Positions 43,273-54,148 of a stretch of 64,000 nt of DNA are shown in pieces. Source of the stretch: Phytophthora sp. 'mugwort' (lineage: Eukaryota > Oomycota > Peronosporomycetes > Peronosporales > Peronosporaceae); NCBI GenBank assembly GCA_033558025.1, contig JAUCEF010000018.1, positions 4,836,001 to 4,900,000 on the forward strand, given 5' to 3'. The notes beneath the pieces are model-generated. The model was not told the DNA's origin and did no database searches. It saw nothing but the letters and a program-made list of their open reading frames with translations. Position 1 is the stretch's first letter. Each line of letters opens with the position of its first letter. The position numbers were made by a program, and so were the translations under genes.

Positions 43273-44099
43273 CGGAATTATGGTAACGACAGCAGCTTTG
43301 GTACTGACACTTGAAGCGTGCGTGAGTACCAGCATTTTGATACTTTGCATCAGTCAGTGGTAGCCTTGATTTGGTACGAAGCGTTGCTGGACCGCGCAGG
43401 GGGTCCAGTTTCTCAACTCGTTTGACCAGTCCAGACGTCCTCTCTTCATTTTGTGTGAGAGAAATATCAATGTCCATCCTCCGTCGGTTTGCACTATCAA
43501 GGCACCAAGTACAACGATGTCTGTCGACGAAGCAACTGCGTTTACCGCAATTGACACGTAACGCGGTGCTAAGAGGTGTCTCCGCAAGTGTTGGACCAAG
43601 AACCAGTTACAACGTCCCCAAGAGTACGCCACGTCTTGGGTCATGCTCAGCTCGTGGTAGTGTGCATGCAAACAGGACCCGCGCGATTATCTCCGCGCAA
43701 AAACTGAGTGAGTTCCGCGCATTAGTGAAATGCCACTGCTACTCGGCCCAACTGCAATTTGGAACTCCAAGACCGAGGCGGATCGAGGCAGAAAAAAGAA
43801 GTGGATTTATATGCAGACGACAAGGCACGCCGTGGTTATCCTGAGGGCACTAGAGTAGTCCCCCTGCGTCCTGCCGAAGCAAGCGACAATGGTGACTGTA
43901 GTGGACATGATGTGGTGGCTTGCTGCCTCTGTTAAGGCAAACATATTTGGAGATGTATCTTTAGATGACCGTTGCCCTTATGGTGTTGAGGTGGTGGACT
44001 CGAATGAGAAACCTGTTCAGTATAGTCCCCGCCCGCCGCCAATAGACTACAAATACGAGCCCAGTGTTATCGACCTAGTGTCGAATGATAGCAGGCGTC
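43273..44099. other. Unassigned sequence before the AT-rich island
   Basis: Frames of 100-157 codons exist on both strands (43354-43671 minus, 43371-43844 plus) without recognisable domains. Composition changes to AT-rich near 44100. Confidence 0.3.
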
Positions 44100-45391
44100 G
44101 TACGATTATTATCTTTACCAAATACACTAATGGAATTACCATCAATCCATATATATCCATCTACATCAGCAGAAGCTGTTTTATTCTCCCCAACAAGAAT
44201 TGGAATAAATTTCTTTTTAACCCCTTAGCTTCAAGCACTTCCTTATTTCTGCTAATGGTCCAGAATAATTTAATCTTGCTGTCAGTCTGGTCAGACGTTG
44301 TGGATGCTGACTTATCGAATAGAAAGCTATCATCAAGTCTTTGCTTCGTGTGATCTGCATCATCCCCTTCTGACCATTGAGTCGTTTTTGATTCACTCCA
44401 ATAAGTTGCCATACCTGATAGGGGTCGGCTTATCTTCTTTCCCCATTTCACGACGTACTTCCTGTTCAGTTAGGTATGCGAGAAAGCGAACATCTTTAGT
44501 CAAAACTTCCCTGATATGATCGTACATCTCAGCCCAATCGATATTGGTGATAAAGATACTCTATTTAGCTTAATGCTATATATCTTCGCATCTTTTCCAA
44601 TGTAATATTTCGATAGCTGACGACCGTTGGAAGCAAGAGGGTGAATACGTAAGTCTTCAAGTATCGCTGTCTTAGATTGCTCTTTATCTTCTTCGTTGAA
44701 TAAATCCTTTTCCGCCAAGTCTTCCGCTACTTCAATCTGTGTTCCAATATCTGTAGTCTTAAGACAAATCTGAACTTTTTATTAGTCGTACGCACTCTGT
44801 TTGTATTGGTTTCACCATCAATTGAAACAGGGTGAGGTTCAGTGTTTGTTTCAACAATTGATACCTCAGGGTTTGTCTGGGAGGATTCATCACTCACCGT
44901 TTTTTAAGGACTCAGACGACTCGGTTGTCGAGTCTGTCTGATTTGATTTAGTTGATTTCTTCGCTACAGTAGTTATGCCTTTCGAGATATCAGTAGAGCA
45001 TTGTAAGTCTATATATCATTCTAATCATAAAAAATATGAGAGGATAAATATTCTCACCAGTAGCTCGGCATAACTGAATCGTGGTGAAACGATGCGTACG
45101 AATGGCATATATGATTTCGCTCATTTAGTAGATTGAAATAGCGATCCTTGATGCAATGAAATGGGACGTCAAAGATGATTTCCAATTCTCGCTGGTATTT
45201 ACGATTGACAACTGTTTTACGAAAGTTTGCTGTTGCATCAAGATTCAACAACTCATTTAATGCGGCTCACTTTCTATATGATTCATAGCTTTCGACGAAG
45301 CTTAGCAAGCTCAAGTTTATTTTTTACCAATTCGGACGCATATTTTGGGTTGGTTTCTATATATCAAGTTAGATATAAAAAATTGGATGTT

Positions 45392-46496
45392 TCATTTGTT
45401 GTGGCGGGGCGAAACCAACACCGGAGCCGCTATGCGAGCTCTTTGAATTCCAGTACTCAGTCTCAAGTGTAGACGCTTGTTTTTGTTGATCAATCGGAGA
45501 TTATCTTGTGGTTCCCAGGATAGATCGTCATATCCAATCCATTTGACGAGATAGTTGTATTTACCTGATTGCTGTTTCTTATGGTCCATAACCTTCTCAA
45601 CCTCGAATATTTGTTTATTCGTAATCTTTGCATTCGTTATCGCGTCATTAACCAATTTGATATCATTTGGTGCTTTGTAGAGTGTATGTCCAATCTTAGA
45701 TCTAATTTGAACTCGATAGCCATCGATGCCAACTATTTCATATATAGCCTTGCTCCATCTCGCCGATTCCTTTTCAAATTGCGTCTTCTTCAAACGATAT
45801 AACACAGAAGGGTTAATTTAAGCCGATTCTCAAGCTTATCCATAGCGTTGTTGCTATGATCTAATTCAGATTCAATAACCTGTCCAGATGCTTCATTCGT
45901 TGTCATTTTGATAAAAGTGTGCTTAGTATTGTTATAGCTGTCGATGACATCGCTTAGTAGATTGCGCGTTAGTGGTTGCTTCATCAATCTCAACTTAAGC
46001 GTACGGTAAAATCGTTCAACCTTGCCCATCATTCCGTGATCACCCGGTTCGTTGTTGTAGAGAATGAATAGATTTACTTTTGAAATAGGCTTGGGCATGC
46101 CTAATTATGAACTCAGAGCCATTATCGGTAGTTAAATATCAACTTTAAGTGATTCAAGAGATTTAATACCCTTAGATACACTACTCCAACGCTTGTCTGC
46201 TAATATCTTAGTAAATCCAATTCTGGAGTTGATACTGATAGCCGTTGGAATCGGCTTTCCTTTCCAAAATGTTAAATCTGCCTGGCAACTATTGGATTGC
46301 TTGAAGCAATCTTAAAATCATCAAATCGAGTTGCTTTCCCGCTGTATCGTTGGATACCAGTCTGCTTGGCATACCACTCCTTAACATCCTTCAGACAAAT
46401 AGATTTTTCAATTTTTTTAGCCGTCTGATACAGAGCATTGCTGCCGATATACCCTGTTTTAGGATCATGATAAAGCTTCAATAGTAGCTCGTCCAT
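45392..46496 (-). pseudogene. Maverick-type integrase with chromodomain, broken
   Basis: Three frames together show an integrase. 46496-46272 is the N-terminal part (LLLKLYHDPKTGYIGSNALY, then CLKDVKEWYAKQTGIQRY). Catalytic residues follow in decayed frames: QADLTFW near 46270, TTDNGSEF near 46110, and GKVERFYRTLKLRL near 46020, which supply a D-D-E triad. 45805-45392 gives the C-terminal part (WSKAIYEIVGIDGYRVQI) ending in a chromodomain (FEVEKVMDHKK, YLVKWIGYDDLSWEPQDNL). The enzyme would insert the element DNA, with the chromodomain guiding it to chromatin. Stops between the parts inactivate it. Confidence 0.72.
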
Positions 46497-46571
46497 GGTC
46501 TATATTAGAAACAAAACAAATATGCAAAGCGTTCCCCTAAATATCGAGGGGAATTGTAGAAATACCATCAT

Positions 46572-49500
46572 CTAAAACCTTACGCTTGTCGTACCAATAG
46601 TTAAGGGCAGTCTTTGTTTGACTGTATGTAACGATTTTGATTTAGTCTCTTTACTAATGCGGAAACCCTTGTTAGTTCTTCTGATAGTTATACGATCGCG
46701 AACAACAGACTCGAAGTTCTCAGGCGATAGTAAATCATTGTTCTTTTTTTTTTTTAATACCCTTTGCGGACAGCTTGAAATATTCGACTTTCCCACTAAC
46801 AAGTCTTTTATCTTTCTTGACCTTGTGTTCTTCATCTGGTATATAGCAAATGGCATTCTTGCTGGATAGTGCTACTATCGCATCACCTCGCCACGCTTCC
46901 TTGAATAGGCCAAGAGTGAATGTATCATAGATGGACACTTCCTTGCTATAGTCTCGCGGAAACCATTCATACTTGTGTTGTTTGAAGTGGTCTTGAAGCT
47001 CAGGCTTGATACACTCGCGGAAAGGATTATCACAGCTGAAAGCGATATACGCTGAGTCAGTGTCCATCTCCTGATATTGAAAATCGCTGCGATCGAAGTA
47101 GAAATCGATGCAATCGTAGTAGAATTGGAGCATTCGGAGCTTAGCAAGCTGATGGATGGCAATCGATAGATGAATCGGATTCTTATTCTTGATGAGTCGC
47201 TTCTTCATGTAATCTGACATGAACCATTTAGCTCCTCCAACGAATGAAACGTGAAATGTTCGATCTTTTTCTCAATAGCTGTCTCCTCAGACTCATATTT
47301 AACCGTCTTATGCTTGCTCATATCCATGACGGAACGACCAAACGCAGAGTTGCCAACGAGCTTCATCATCATTCCAACCATTTTCCTGTTCTCATCGGCA
47401 TTACCGTCGCGTCCTGCTTGAGATGCCTCTTTCATAAATGGCTTGAATGCTTTGTGAGCACTCGCCTTGATGAAGATGTAGGTCTTAGTGATTTCCATCC
47501 CACGTGAGAGGTACCACTTAAGAAGTGGAGCATAGATAAGACTCTTTTCACCAAACTAGCTACCGATAAGCTTGCGAGCGGGCTTCGCAGCATTTTTACC
47601 TTGTATCTGGTTATACTCATACATATGTGAGCCAATGATCTCCTCATCAGTGCAATCAATTTCAATATTTTTGAAAATAAGAGTCATTTCGCTAAAGTAC
47701 TCGTTCAAGTGGTCTGGAGTTCGAATATCGCATTCGAGAATCTTGTCATTGACTATGTCATCATGATACCATTATATGATTCAATTGTAGTCAAACGACC
47801 GCAGGGCATATCATTACACAGAGCCCAGAGATTGAAAGCATTAGCGTCATGCCCAATGACTTTTTTCACAAGCTTGTCGCCACGAATAAGAGTTTCATTG
47901 CTTTTGGCGCAGCGGTTAAAGATAATCGACGGCCCGCCGGCAATATTGTCCTGCATTCTACGGTAGATCTCTTTCTCCGCTAAATCAATTGAATATATAT
48001 ATATATATATACTAACTGATCGGAGTTGAATCATAAAGTTTCTTTTTCCGAAATCCACCGATGGACATATCTTTACGAGTCATATTGCACTCGATGCAGC
48101 TAATCATAATGTTGCCATTGATATGACCTTTGGAGTTATTAATTCTATCAGCTGACGCGGTTTCAGCAGTTAGAGGACAATATCATAAAGCGCAAAGATA
48201 ATTTTGCCTATCTAATAATGTATTTAGATGACCAATCGTCATATCATATTGACGTTTGGCTTCAGCGTCTTGAGCCTTGTACCCCTTCATTCGTTTCTCA
48301 GGAAATCCAAACCTGGAGCAGCTATTCTCGGTTGCTTCCTGAGGTTTTTGTGGCATGTCTGATACATAACATTTTCCGAAAGACCAGGTAGAGAAACTCC
48401 ATCAGTCAACATATCGAGATCAAAGCTTTTGAATAATTCTCGCTGAGATTGGATAGCTTTGATGAATGGCACAACATCGAGGTTGTTATACCAGATCAGC
48501 TGATCCTTGATACTCTTCATCTCATAATACTCCCAAACGAAGTTGACGCGTTCATAGTCTTCATTAGTAGCGATTGTCCCGCGAAGATCGCTACTGAAAG
48601 CCTTCTTAGGTGAGATTTAGTCTCGTTGGTACATCAAATGAAGTTATGTACTCATAAGGGAATATCCCCTTAACAAGGCCACAAGTGCATTTAATCTTGC
48701 TCATCACACTTGCACCCACCGAGGTAAGTAGTGAGATAACTTTCCAGAGATGTACCTCGTGGGACATAATTCATAATATCAAGCAACTTGAAGTCGTCAG
48801 TTGCGATGAACATATAACTGGGATTTCTAATAATGGATTTGATGTTGTCGGTCCCGATTACTGAGAAGAGATCTTCCTTAATAAGTGTGATGTCATAGCT
48901 TCCAGAGTTGAATCCAAGAACAGGTACTTGAATAAGGATACGTTTGATTTTAGTGTATGAACCATTATCCCTGATACTGAAGTTGTTGATATTTACATCG
49001 AAGAAAGACTGATATTCACCTTGTTTAATCAGCTTATCGACCGCCTCAAGGGTACCCTTTTCCTCCTCACGCATTAATATGCTTCTGAGTAGGAGCCCAT
49101 ACTTCGTCACATTGTATCGCTGAATGATCTTAGCTGCGTTGTTAATATAGTCGAACATATCCTTCAACAATGCTGAGGATCGTTATTAATGAAGCACTCA
49201 ACACGATTAGTCAAGCTATCTGATATCGAGACGCTAACGGGGATGTGTTCATTCACATAGACAGTAATTTCTCGTGGCATGTCTCTGTTGGATTGAGGAT
49301 GGATTCGAAGTCATAAACGATGAAATGATCGAGGTAGTGATCCACATGCTTAAGAGAGTATCGTTGAAGCAACTTTTTATCAGATCCTCAGGGGGAATGT
49401 AGATGCTCGGTAGCTTTGGGAACGACTCAATATTGACTTCATCGCATCTGATCTTAGAGTGGTTTCGTAACTTTTCACTCGTCTTGAAGATCATAACACA

Positions 49501-50254
49501 TTTCTGACACTGATACTTGTTCTGAAACATTTCCATGCTCTTGATGTAGAAAGCATGATTCTCACACGATAGGATGTTGATTCAGTCATAGCTCTTCTCT
49601 GATGAACGAATGCACCTAACAGGTCTGGTTTCCACATCCTTCGTATATACGTTGATACTGAGCTGGAAGCATTTTTCGAGCTCATCGAATTGCAAAATGT
49701 CAATTGGCTTGAAGTTGCGAAAGAGACTTAGCGTGTAGCTAATACCCTTGTATGAACAATACGCTTGAAGGTATCATTTACAAGGGATCGAATCTTGCGA
49801 GAATCTTTACCGCGATTGGAATGAAAGCAATGCAATGGAAAACGCATTTATTGTTAGTCTTCGGAAAGTTAATGGCATGCTTGTTATTGAGTATGACTTT
49901 AGGGATAACAGCTCCGCTATCACGGAGAGAGTGGTTGCGAAAGTAGATGAATAGCTTGAACCCAATGATTCCCAGGAATATATATCCAGATGAGGGGTAC
50001 AGGAGCTTGTTTGCCAACCCCATTGCTCTAATGGGAGTTATCACCTTCTATCGGATATCGCCCTTAGTATTAATCGCAATTGGAGAGTCGACGACCATTG
50101 TGTTGCCAACATTTGGATACCAATAACGAATATCACTTTCTTCGGCAATATTGATTAAGCTGTATCCAAGCGCAATGCTTACCTTATGAGCTTTCCCCTG
50201 ACTTCGAGACAAGTTCCACCTTGTCATAAAACTCTCCTGCTGGGATATTCTCAT
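46572..50254 (-). pseudogene. Protein-primed family B DNA polymerase, broken
   Basis: The replication polymerase of the Maverick relic, split into at least eight frames. 49536-49249 has a C2H2-like finger (CQKCVMIFKTSEKLRNHSKIRC spacing), followed in a shifted frame by VYDFES (exonuclease I) near 49310. 49170-48691 has VPVLGFNSGSYDITLIK (exonuclease II). 48058-47753 has VIGHDANAFNLWAL (palm motif A). 47498-47205 has KLVGNSAFGRSVMDMSKHK (motif B). 47220-46735 has YQEMDTDSAYIAFSC (motif C, DTDS). The order and spacing are those of viral and Polinton pPolB enzymes. A TA-dinucleotide run interrupts it near 47996-48009. It cannot be expressed as an intact protein. Confidence 0.75.
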
Positions 50255-50912
50255 AGAGATGAGTCTCCATGTGGTTGCCTATATAGACTGATACTTCGGG
50301 TCAGCCTTATAATCGGGTGAAAGATGCTTGTTGAGATCTTCAATCGATTTCTTGTACTGCTTGACAATTAGTTTCTTATTTCTTGGATGAAATGGGTTTC
50401 CAATATAAACCATTTTACCTGTGCGTCCTCGCACCTTCACTCGATAGTTTTGCCCCATTTGACGTATGGAATATCCAATCGCCTAAGTCCTTCAACTTCG
50501 TTCGGCAACATGGTTGCTACATATCGGTGAGTGTGTTTTCGGCTGGTGGAAAAGTCTTTATATTAGTTAGACTTTGCTTAAGATAGAACTTTATATTCTT
50601 GGAAATCCAAAAAAATGATTTGAATTAATTCGATTCTGTTTTCTCGTTTGCTTTAAGTAGTTTGCGCTTCTCCTACGTCAAGTATTAATCTGTTCTCTAT
50701 GGGCTGTATCGTACGCTTTTTGCATAGCGAGACGTGTTTCTCTCGTCTTGAGGTAATACCGCATCTGCTTCACTTTGAAGCGTTCCTTGTTAGCTTGGTA
50801 TTTTTTTTTCCAGGTGAATAGGTCATTGATATTTATATACATATAGAACTTTGTATCAGAATAAAAAAAAATGTTTATTTATTTCTGATGTTCACATTTG
50901 GGACACCGATAC

Positions 50913-51128
50913 CTATATTTTTTCTTCAGTCTTAAAGCAACAGCTTCTATCTGAAGTACACCAAGTCCTATTACATGAATCAAATACTTCTACATATTCA
51001 GTTTCCTTGCCATGACGAACACCACTCCCACAAGCACCTACCATGTTTTTAACGATGTCATACTCGGCCCGCTTCTGAAACCATGGTTGCTTCATCAACC
51101 ACCTACAGTAAGCTCGATCTTTAAGCAT
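50913..51128 (-). CDS. Short conserved-looking frame at the Maverick edge
   Basis: A 71-codon frame with MLKDRAYCRWLMKQPWFQK followed by a Cys-rich stretch. The motif resembles the small C-terminal module of exonuclease-X-type and related viral proteins (DxxYxxWL). Upstream bases in another frame (near 51140-51170) may supply its N-terminus. It could be one of the extra genes of the Maverick relic. Weak evidence. Confidence 0.3.
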   Translation of the reverse strand: MLKDRAYCRWLMKQPWFQKRAEYDIVKNMVGACGSGVRHGKETEYVEVFDSCNRTWCTSDRSCCFKTEEKI

Positions 51129-51375
51129 TGCTTCGAGTGTTGAATACTTCGAGTTAAAGTTATCTTATCCATTATTATGGTCATTATACCTTTGTATTTA
51201 TCTATCAGGATGGAACGTCTTTATGTTTCTTTTATCCTGATAGTTGGATAATTCCATATAGGCAAAAATAATGATTCTTTATAGGGTTTTATCCCTTTGC
51301 TAATACATGGGTTAAACATTGTTAGATGGAATTATAAAAATGGGCGGGATGATGTACTGTAACCCACTACTCACA

Positions 51376-51540
51376 AGCTCGACAGCAAGTAGCTCAAGAC
51401 CAACCGACCTCGGATCCCGCGCGCAGCAATACCCGCGCGGATACACCCTCTCAAGTCCCAGCGAGGGCGTTCAAGGTCCACCAATGCGCATCTTGTGTCA
51501 ACGGGAGAACTGTACCAGCTCGCCGACCTGGGTCGTCTTC
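51376..51540 (-). repeat. Dispersed repeat fragment, copy 2
   Basis: Inverted homologue of 42150-42300, on the other side of the Maverick relic and about 9.2 kb away. Confidence 0.6.
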
Positions 51541-52381
51541 TTTGTGCGCCATGTTGCTTTCTGCAGAAGATGCATGGCGAAAACATATCCAAAACATGGT
51601 CATTGCATATTAACATATTGAATTAGCTCATACAGCATGAACACTTCGACAGCATGGCGTACGCGGCATGCACGCGCGCTCATAGAACCCTCATATCATA
51701 CCTCAGTTTCACGCCAGTCCCTTCATGTTCTTTCGAAGTCTCGAACAAACCCACACTCGTGCTCCACGAGTCTGCACACGACCCAGAAAAGACAAAAAAA
51801 CGCAGCGGTTAGCAATACAGCACGATATAACACTTACACATACGAAACGAAACCTCGCACCTCAATGCGAAGGGGGAAGGGGGAAGAGCGGCATGCACAC
51901 AGGTGAGGCTAGCGGCCAGCTAGTGAGGTCACGTGCGTCTTTTTTTTTACCTCAGGAGCTGGTATAGCGCGAAGTCACGAGGTGAATATGCGCTCGTGTA
52001 AAAGCCAAGACTATCACTGGAGGGAGGCACCTTCTTCTTGACGGAGACGGGAAACATACCACTCCAGTCGGCAGGCCGGGGGTCTCCCAGGGCTTCGTCA
52101 GCAGCGCGCTTGGTTCGTGGGGGGGGGGGGGGGGGGGGACAGCTTCCGCTTGTCGCGACGCGAGGCAGAACGAGTGAGTGGCGGGGAAGCATGAATTAAA
52201 AAAGGCATGAAATTTATAAATTTCAGACATGACCAGACATGGTAAAAGTCATGTATAAAACATGCTACTAAAAACATGGGTTGGAGATTTCCAGTTTTCC
52301 TATTTACGTCGTCACTGGAACTTCGGTTAAGTCCGACTTAGACCTTAGACGCAATACCGAGTACAACGCGAGCAGGCCGCG
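51541..52381. other. Spacer with low-complexity frames
   Basis: A minus-strand frame at 51947-52192 reads through the G run as poly-Pro and then gives ADWSGMFPVSVKKKVPPSSD and GFYTSAYSPRDFALYQLLR, ending at a GTAAAA donor-like site. This might be an exon of an unrecognised gene. The part next to 52381 should hold the promoter of the MaoC-like gene. Confidence 0.35.
52119..52138 (+). repeat. Poly-G tract of 20 bases
   Basis: An uninterrupted G run, coding for poly-Pro on the minus strand frame described for this spacer. Confidence 0.88.
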
Positions 52382-53627
52382 ATGCTGTTGATTCTTGGAG
52401 TGTTGCTGCTGGTTGTCGTTGCGGTGACATTGCTCGTTGCTTTCGTGGCTGTCACTTGGGAGCACGAGCTGGTGCAGAGGTATGCTCTGGTCCTTGTCTA
52501 TTTTGCCCCCCCCCCCCCTCCCCCCCTCAAATGAGCTGCTTCTGTTGCGTTGTTGTAGTTATGCTGCTTTGCCTGCCCCAGCCGACCTGGGAACCAATGA
52601 GTTTCGATGGCGCTGCTGGCTGTCGCCGCTCGCGCGTCGCGGCTGGCGCAAGTCCATTCTGCGAAGCCCATGCCCGCGTATCACGCTACAGTGTCCCTTT
52701 GCGTTACTGTCCTCGGACTTTGCCAAGCTCGCCACCTCGTTGAATCTGCCGAACCTGGCGCTGGAGCAACTACCCTTCATGTTCCCGCAGGTGGCGGTTA
52801 GCAGCTTGTTTTTGCAACTTCTTGGCAATTCGAACTTCCCAGCTAGCGTGCGCAACATTCGCCTGAAAGGTCTTACGGTAGTCCAGCTGCGGCCTCTTGA
52901 CATGAGCTTCCCGTCTCAAAGCGAAGAGACGCCGCCGACGCCAGATCTCACGGTGCGTTGCTAACAATATTTGTGCATTAATATGAATGCCGCTCTGTAG
53001 ATGCCACTGAACACTTATATACTGATGCTGATCGTATCAATGCAGTGCATCATGGTCTTGACTGAGAAACGCTTCTTGGAGTCGGAGATCGAGTTTGCGG
53101 TCCAAACAGACCTCTTCGATGACCAAGGTACGGTATGGCAATCTGTAACCTGGTTTTCGATCCCGTTCAAGCAAGAAACGCTCTTGGTCCCGATATCACA
53201 GTCTTCATTCAGCCTGGACAACGCCGTTGTGACTCGTGCCTGCGCGAACCTTGTTGAGGAATCCTTTGAGTGCTCCGCTCGGAACGTGTCCGAATTCAGG
53301 GATGTTAGCGTTGTGGATGTGACGGGTGCACGCACGAACGAGGTCAATTCTGCTCCTTTAATGTGGATGCTTGCGCGTGCAACTGGTATGATTCAGCAGC
53401 AGAAGCGGATGCCGGCGCTACCTCTCATGTGCAGCTGCATGTTCGACGAAGAGCTGGTGGCCGTGCCGCTTCACAAGAAACTGGTGCTGCAAGGATGGAC
53501 TAGCGAGGAATATCCGCAGTCGCAGGCGCAACCGGAAGTGACCAGGTTCGCCGTCAATTTCCAAGATAGAAGTGTCATGACGGGAATTATACGAACTGTA
53601 GGCTGGAATTTTTCCAACGCTTCGTGA
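52382..53627 (+). CDS. Membrane-anchored MaoC/hot-dog fold protein
   Basis: A predicted acyl-dehydratase-like protein of 372 residues. Exons: 52382-52479, 52559-52952 and 53001-53627 (phases 2 and 0). The N-terminus is a membrane anchor (MLLILGVLLLVVVAVTLLVAF). The rest resembles proteins with MaoC-like hot-dog domains: LEQLPFMFPQVAVSSLFLQL, SVRNIRLKGL, then EFAVQTDLFDDQGTVWQSVTWF, and in the second half NSAPLMWMLARATGMIQ and FDEELVAVPLHKKLVLQ. MaoC enzymes hydrate enoyl-CoA, but I cannot see the usual catalytic Asp/His pair (DxNPIH), so the activity is doubtful and a thioesterase-like or binding role is possible. A further intron inside exon 3 cannot be excluded. Confidence 0.6.
52506..52526 (+). 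repeat. Poly-C tract in intron 1 of the MaoC-like gene
   Basis: Thirteen C, one T, seven C, about 30 bases before the acceptor. It may serve as the polypyrimidine tract. Confidence 0.8.
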
Positions 53628-54148
53628 GGATAAACAACGAAGAATGGGCGCAGCTAGTTGCAGTGCTTCTATTTGAAGAGTTGTGGTACATGTATGTCCT
53701 TGTTGGTAAAGGTGCGCCGGACTGTATCCTATCTTATTGTCGTCCGTCTTTGCGCTGATAGTGCCCAAAAACGAGGAGTTGGCGACTTGTATAACATACA
53801 TGTAGTACATGTACTGTACATATGAGTGAATACCAACCTCCTCGCCGCCTCCGTTGAACCGAAGAAAACGCGATTGATCCACTTTTTCGGTCGCTGGATC
53901 ACATTCGGGCTATTGAATGACAACAACAACCACACTACAATCTGCATCAACTTGCAAGTTCTAAGTTGCAAGTTGCAACACCACATTGCCTGCACTGAAC
54001 AAGCTTTACAGTGAACTAAGACAAATTGGATACAAAAAACCCTTGTTAACTGATAGTCCCACCAGTTAAAACCGTCTAAGTTCCTCTGCCGCCTTCACAA
54101 ACTAAATAAGCCTGGATTCGAATCTGTGCGCAGTAGGAAACAGTTCCG
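53628..54148. other. Intergenic, about 520 bases
   Basis: Between the MaoC-like and transporter genes. Contains short palindromic TACATGTA-type repeats near 53795-53820. No gene seen. Confidence 0.4.

Larger units (their letters stand above)
44100..51320 (-). mobile_element. Maverick/Polinton remnant in an AT-rich island
   Basis: A 7.2 kb block much richer in A and T than the flanks. On the minus strand it carries, in order from 50254 down, a protein-primed family B DNA polymerase and a retroviral-type integrase with chromodomain. That gene pair defines Maverick/Polinton self-synthesising DNA transposons. I did not identify a capsid, ATPase or protease gene. 44161-44718 and 45054-45251 hold short minus-strand frames of unknown nature that might be remains of them. 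No terminal inverted repeats were found at the edges of the AT-rich block. Confidence 0.65.
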
